NCBI GenBank assembly: GCA_026770615.1 | Contig: MU631636.1 | Span: 123,167 to 139,309, forward strand | DNA length: 16,143 nucleotides | Reading direction: 5' to 3' | Origin: Pavlovales sp. CCMP2436 | Taxonomy: Eukaryota; Haptophyta; Pavlovophyceae; Pavlovales | Part shown: positions 15,367 through 16,143 of the stretch, one piece after another | How the letters are laid out: each line of letters begins with the position of its first letter | How positions within the stretch are numbered: the stretch's first letter is position 1 | The notes under the pieces: model-generated | What the model saw: only the letters and a program-made list of their open reading frames with translations | Told to the model about the DNA's origin: nothing | Databases searched by the model: none | Made by a program: the position numbers and the translations under genes

Positions 15367-15764
15367 CAAGTTAAAAATATGAGAAGATTGGTGCGGATGG
15401 AAAAAGGAGAAGGCGTTATTAATAACCGGTCGAGGAATAAGAATAGGGGCTAAGACTTGCAATTAAGATATATATCTTAAAAGCGCACAACTCTATATCC
15501 GCTTCGCCACTTCTCTGCATGTTTATCTTTGCACACGATCATCGTATCTGCGAGTGGACGCGAGTCTCCTGTTGCGCACAATGCTGCAGCAAGCCACTAA
15601 TATGGTACTGTCAGAGTGTCACTTATATATTAATGGCAATGCAGTGGAGTTCTAGCTGGTGCTTCAGGTTGTCTAACATACTCTAGTTACTATGAGGACT
15701 AATTATAGGATATCTATAAATTAATCAAACCACCAGCCAGAACCCCCTGTGTTAATCTTTTATC
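15367..15764. other. AT-rich intergenic
   Basis: No gene is seen. TTAAGATATATATCTTAA (15463-15480) is a perfect 18-bp palindrome. CCACCAGCCAGAACCCCCTG...GTTAAT (15729-15756) resembles the terminal part of repeat family R and may be a solo end. Confidence 0.45.
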
Positions 15765-16143
15765 TCAAAAGCCCTGCTCGCCACCGCCTCTGGCTCTGCT
15801 ACCGCCAGCAGGCGCTTTGCCTCTGGGCCGAACGATCATGCCAACGGCAGGGCCGCCCGTCGCCTGTCCCGAATGCAGGTTCGGGAGGGTTGGCCTGCGT
15901 GCCTTGTTCATCAGGATGAAGCAGTGTCGCTCAACCGCGGCCTCCTCCTCAACCGAGTCCATCTCCCCCTCCCCCTCTTTTTCGTCCAGCACCCCATCAT
16001 CTTCTCCCCCATCGTCGTGCGCGGCAATAAATACCGGGGCGGCTTCGTCCAAAAATTCCGGGGCGCAGGGTGCGAGCGTCGCAAATTCCGCATTCAACGT
16101 TTCCGCACGCCGCTGGTTAGGGGTTGGGGGGGCGGGGGTGGGG
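15765..16143 (-). CDS. Hypothetical acidic protein, partial, running off the right edge
   Basis: The minus-strand frame is open from the window end to TGA at 15765-15767 (about 125 codons). It has a Pro/Thr-rich start at the edge and then AEFATLAPCAPEFLDEAAPV. An acidic stretch follows (DDGGEDDGVLDEKEGEGEMD), then HCFILMNKARRPTLPNLHSG and a basic Gly/Arg-rich tail. No ATG lies near the start of the conserved-looking part, so it is the last exon or 3' part of a longer gene, possibly of a retroelement. No family was recognised. Low complexity lowers confidence. Confidence 0.35.
   Translation of the reverse strand, partial: PTPAPPTPNQRRAETLNAEFATLAPCAPEFLDEAAPVFIAAHDDGGEDDGVLDEKEGEGEMDSVEEEAAVERHCFILMNKARRPTLPNLHSGQATGGPAVGMIVRPRGKAPAGGSRARGGGEQGF

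Overview
This window looks like nuclear DNA of a eukaryotic alga with a secondary red-type plastid (a haptophyte or a stramenopile such as a pelagophyte; the sequence alone does not decide). Three things point there. A plastid/cyanobacterial-type ribosomal protein bL12 is encoded with a spliced bipartite leader, an ER signal peptide followed by an ASAF-type cleavage motif. A RAP-domain protein carries 'NTAWAFATLG' organelle-RNA-binding repeats, a family greatly expanded in such algae. Genes are GC-rich, interspersed with decayed mobile DNA, microsatellites and AT-rich spacers, and show no operons.

Layout. 1-1322: a short coding tail at the left edge (2-103), then a minus-strand OTU-like cysteine protease relic (513-1190) broken by one in-frame TAA, next to a dispersed repeat (1212-1322). 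1467-2142: the plastid bL12 gene, two exons, apparently intact. 2382-4417: a 2-kb element with ~210-bp terminal inverted repeats and a frameshifted, proline-rich minus-strand coding relic. 4505-4924: a 420-bp element with short terminal inverted repeats and a near-perfect central palindrome. 5445-7155: two inverted copies of the 1212-1322 repeat family flanking a 3.4-copy, 204-bp tandem array. 7329-8409: AT-rich and repeat-rich DNA with a weak coding relic. 8455-10221: minus-strand RAP pseudogene with six 37-residue repeats, four nonsense codons and two frameshifts. 10523-11029: a 300-bp CA/CG microsatellite and a 15-bp tandem repeat. 11861-12982: an intact 373-codon reading frame with two HNH-like domains. 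13842-15366: an inverted pair of the 4505-4924 element family enclosing a truncated copy of the 2382-4417 element. 15765-16143: an acidic minus-strand open frame running off the right edge.

Only bL12 and the tandem-HNH protein look intact. Most of the remaining structure is mobile-element debris. The strongest candidate for something undescribed is the hairpin element family at 4505, 13842 and 14946. The core of its palindrome is fixed, but the outer stem has been replaced on both arms together between copies.
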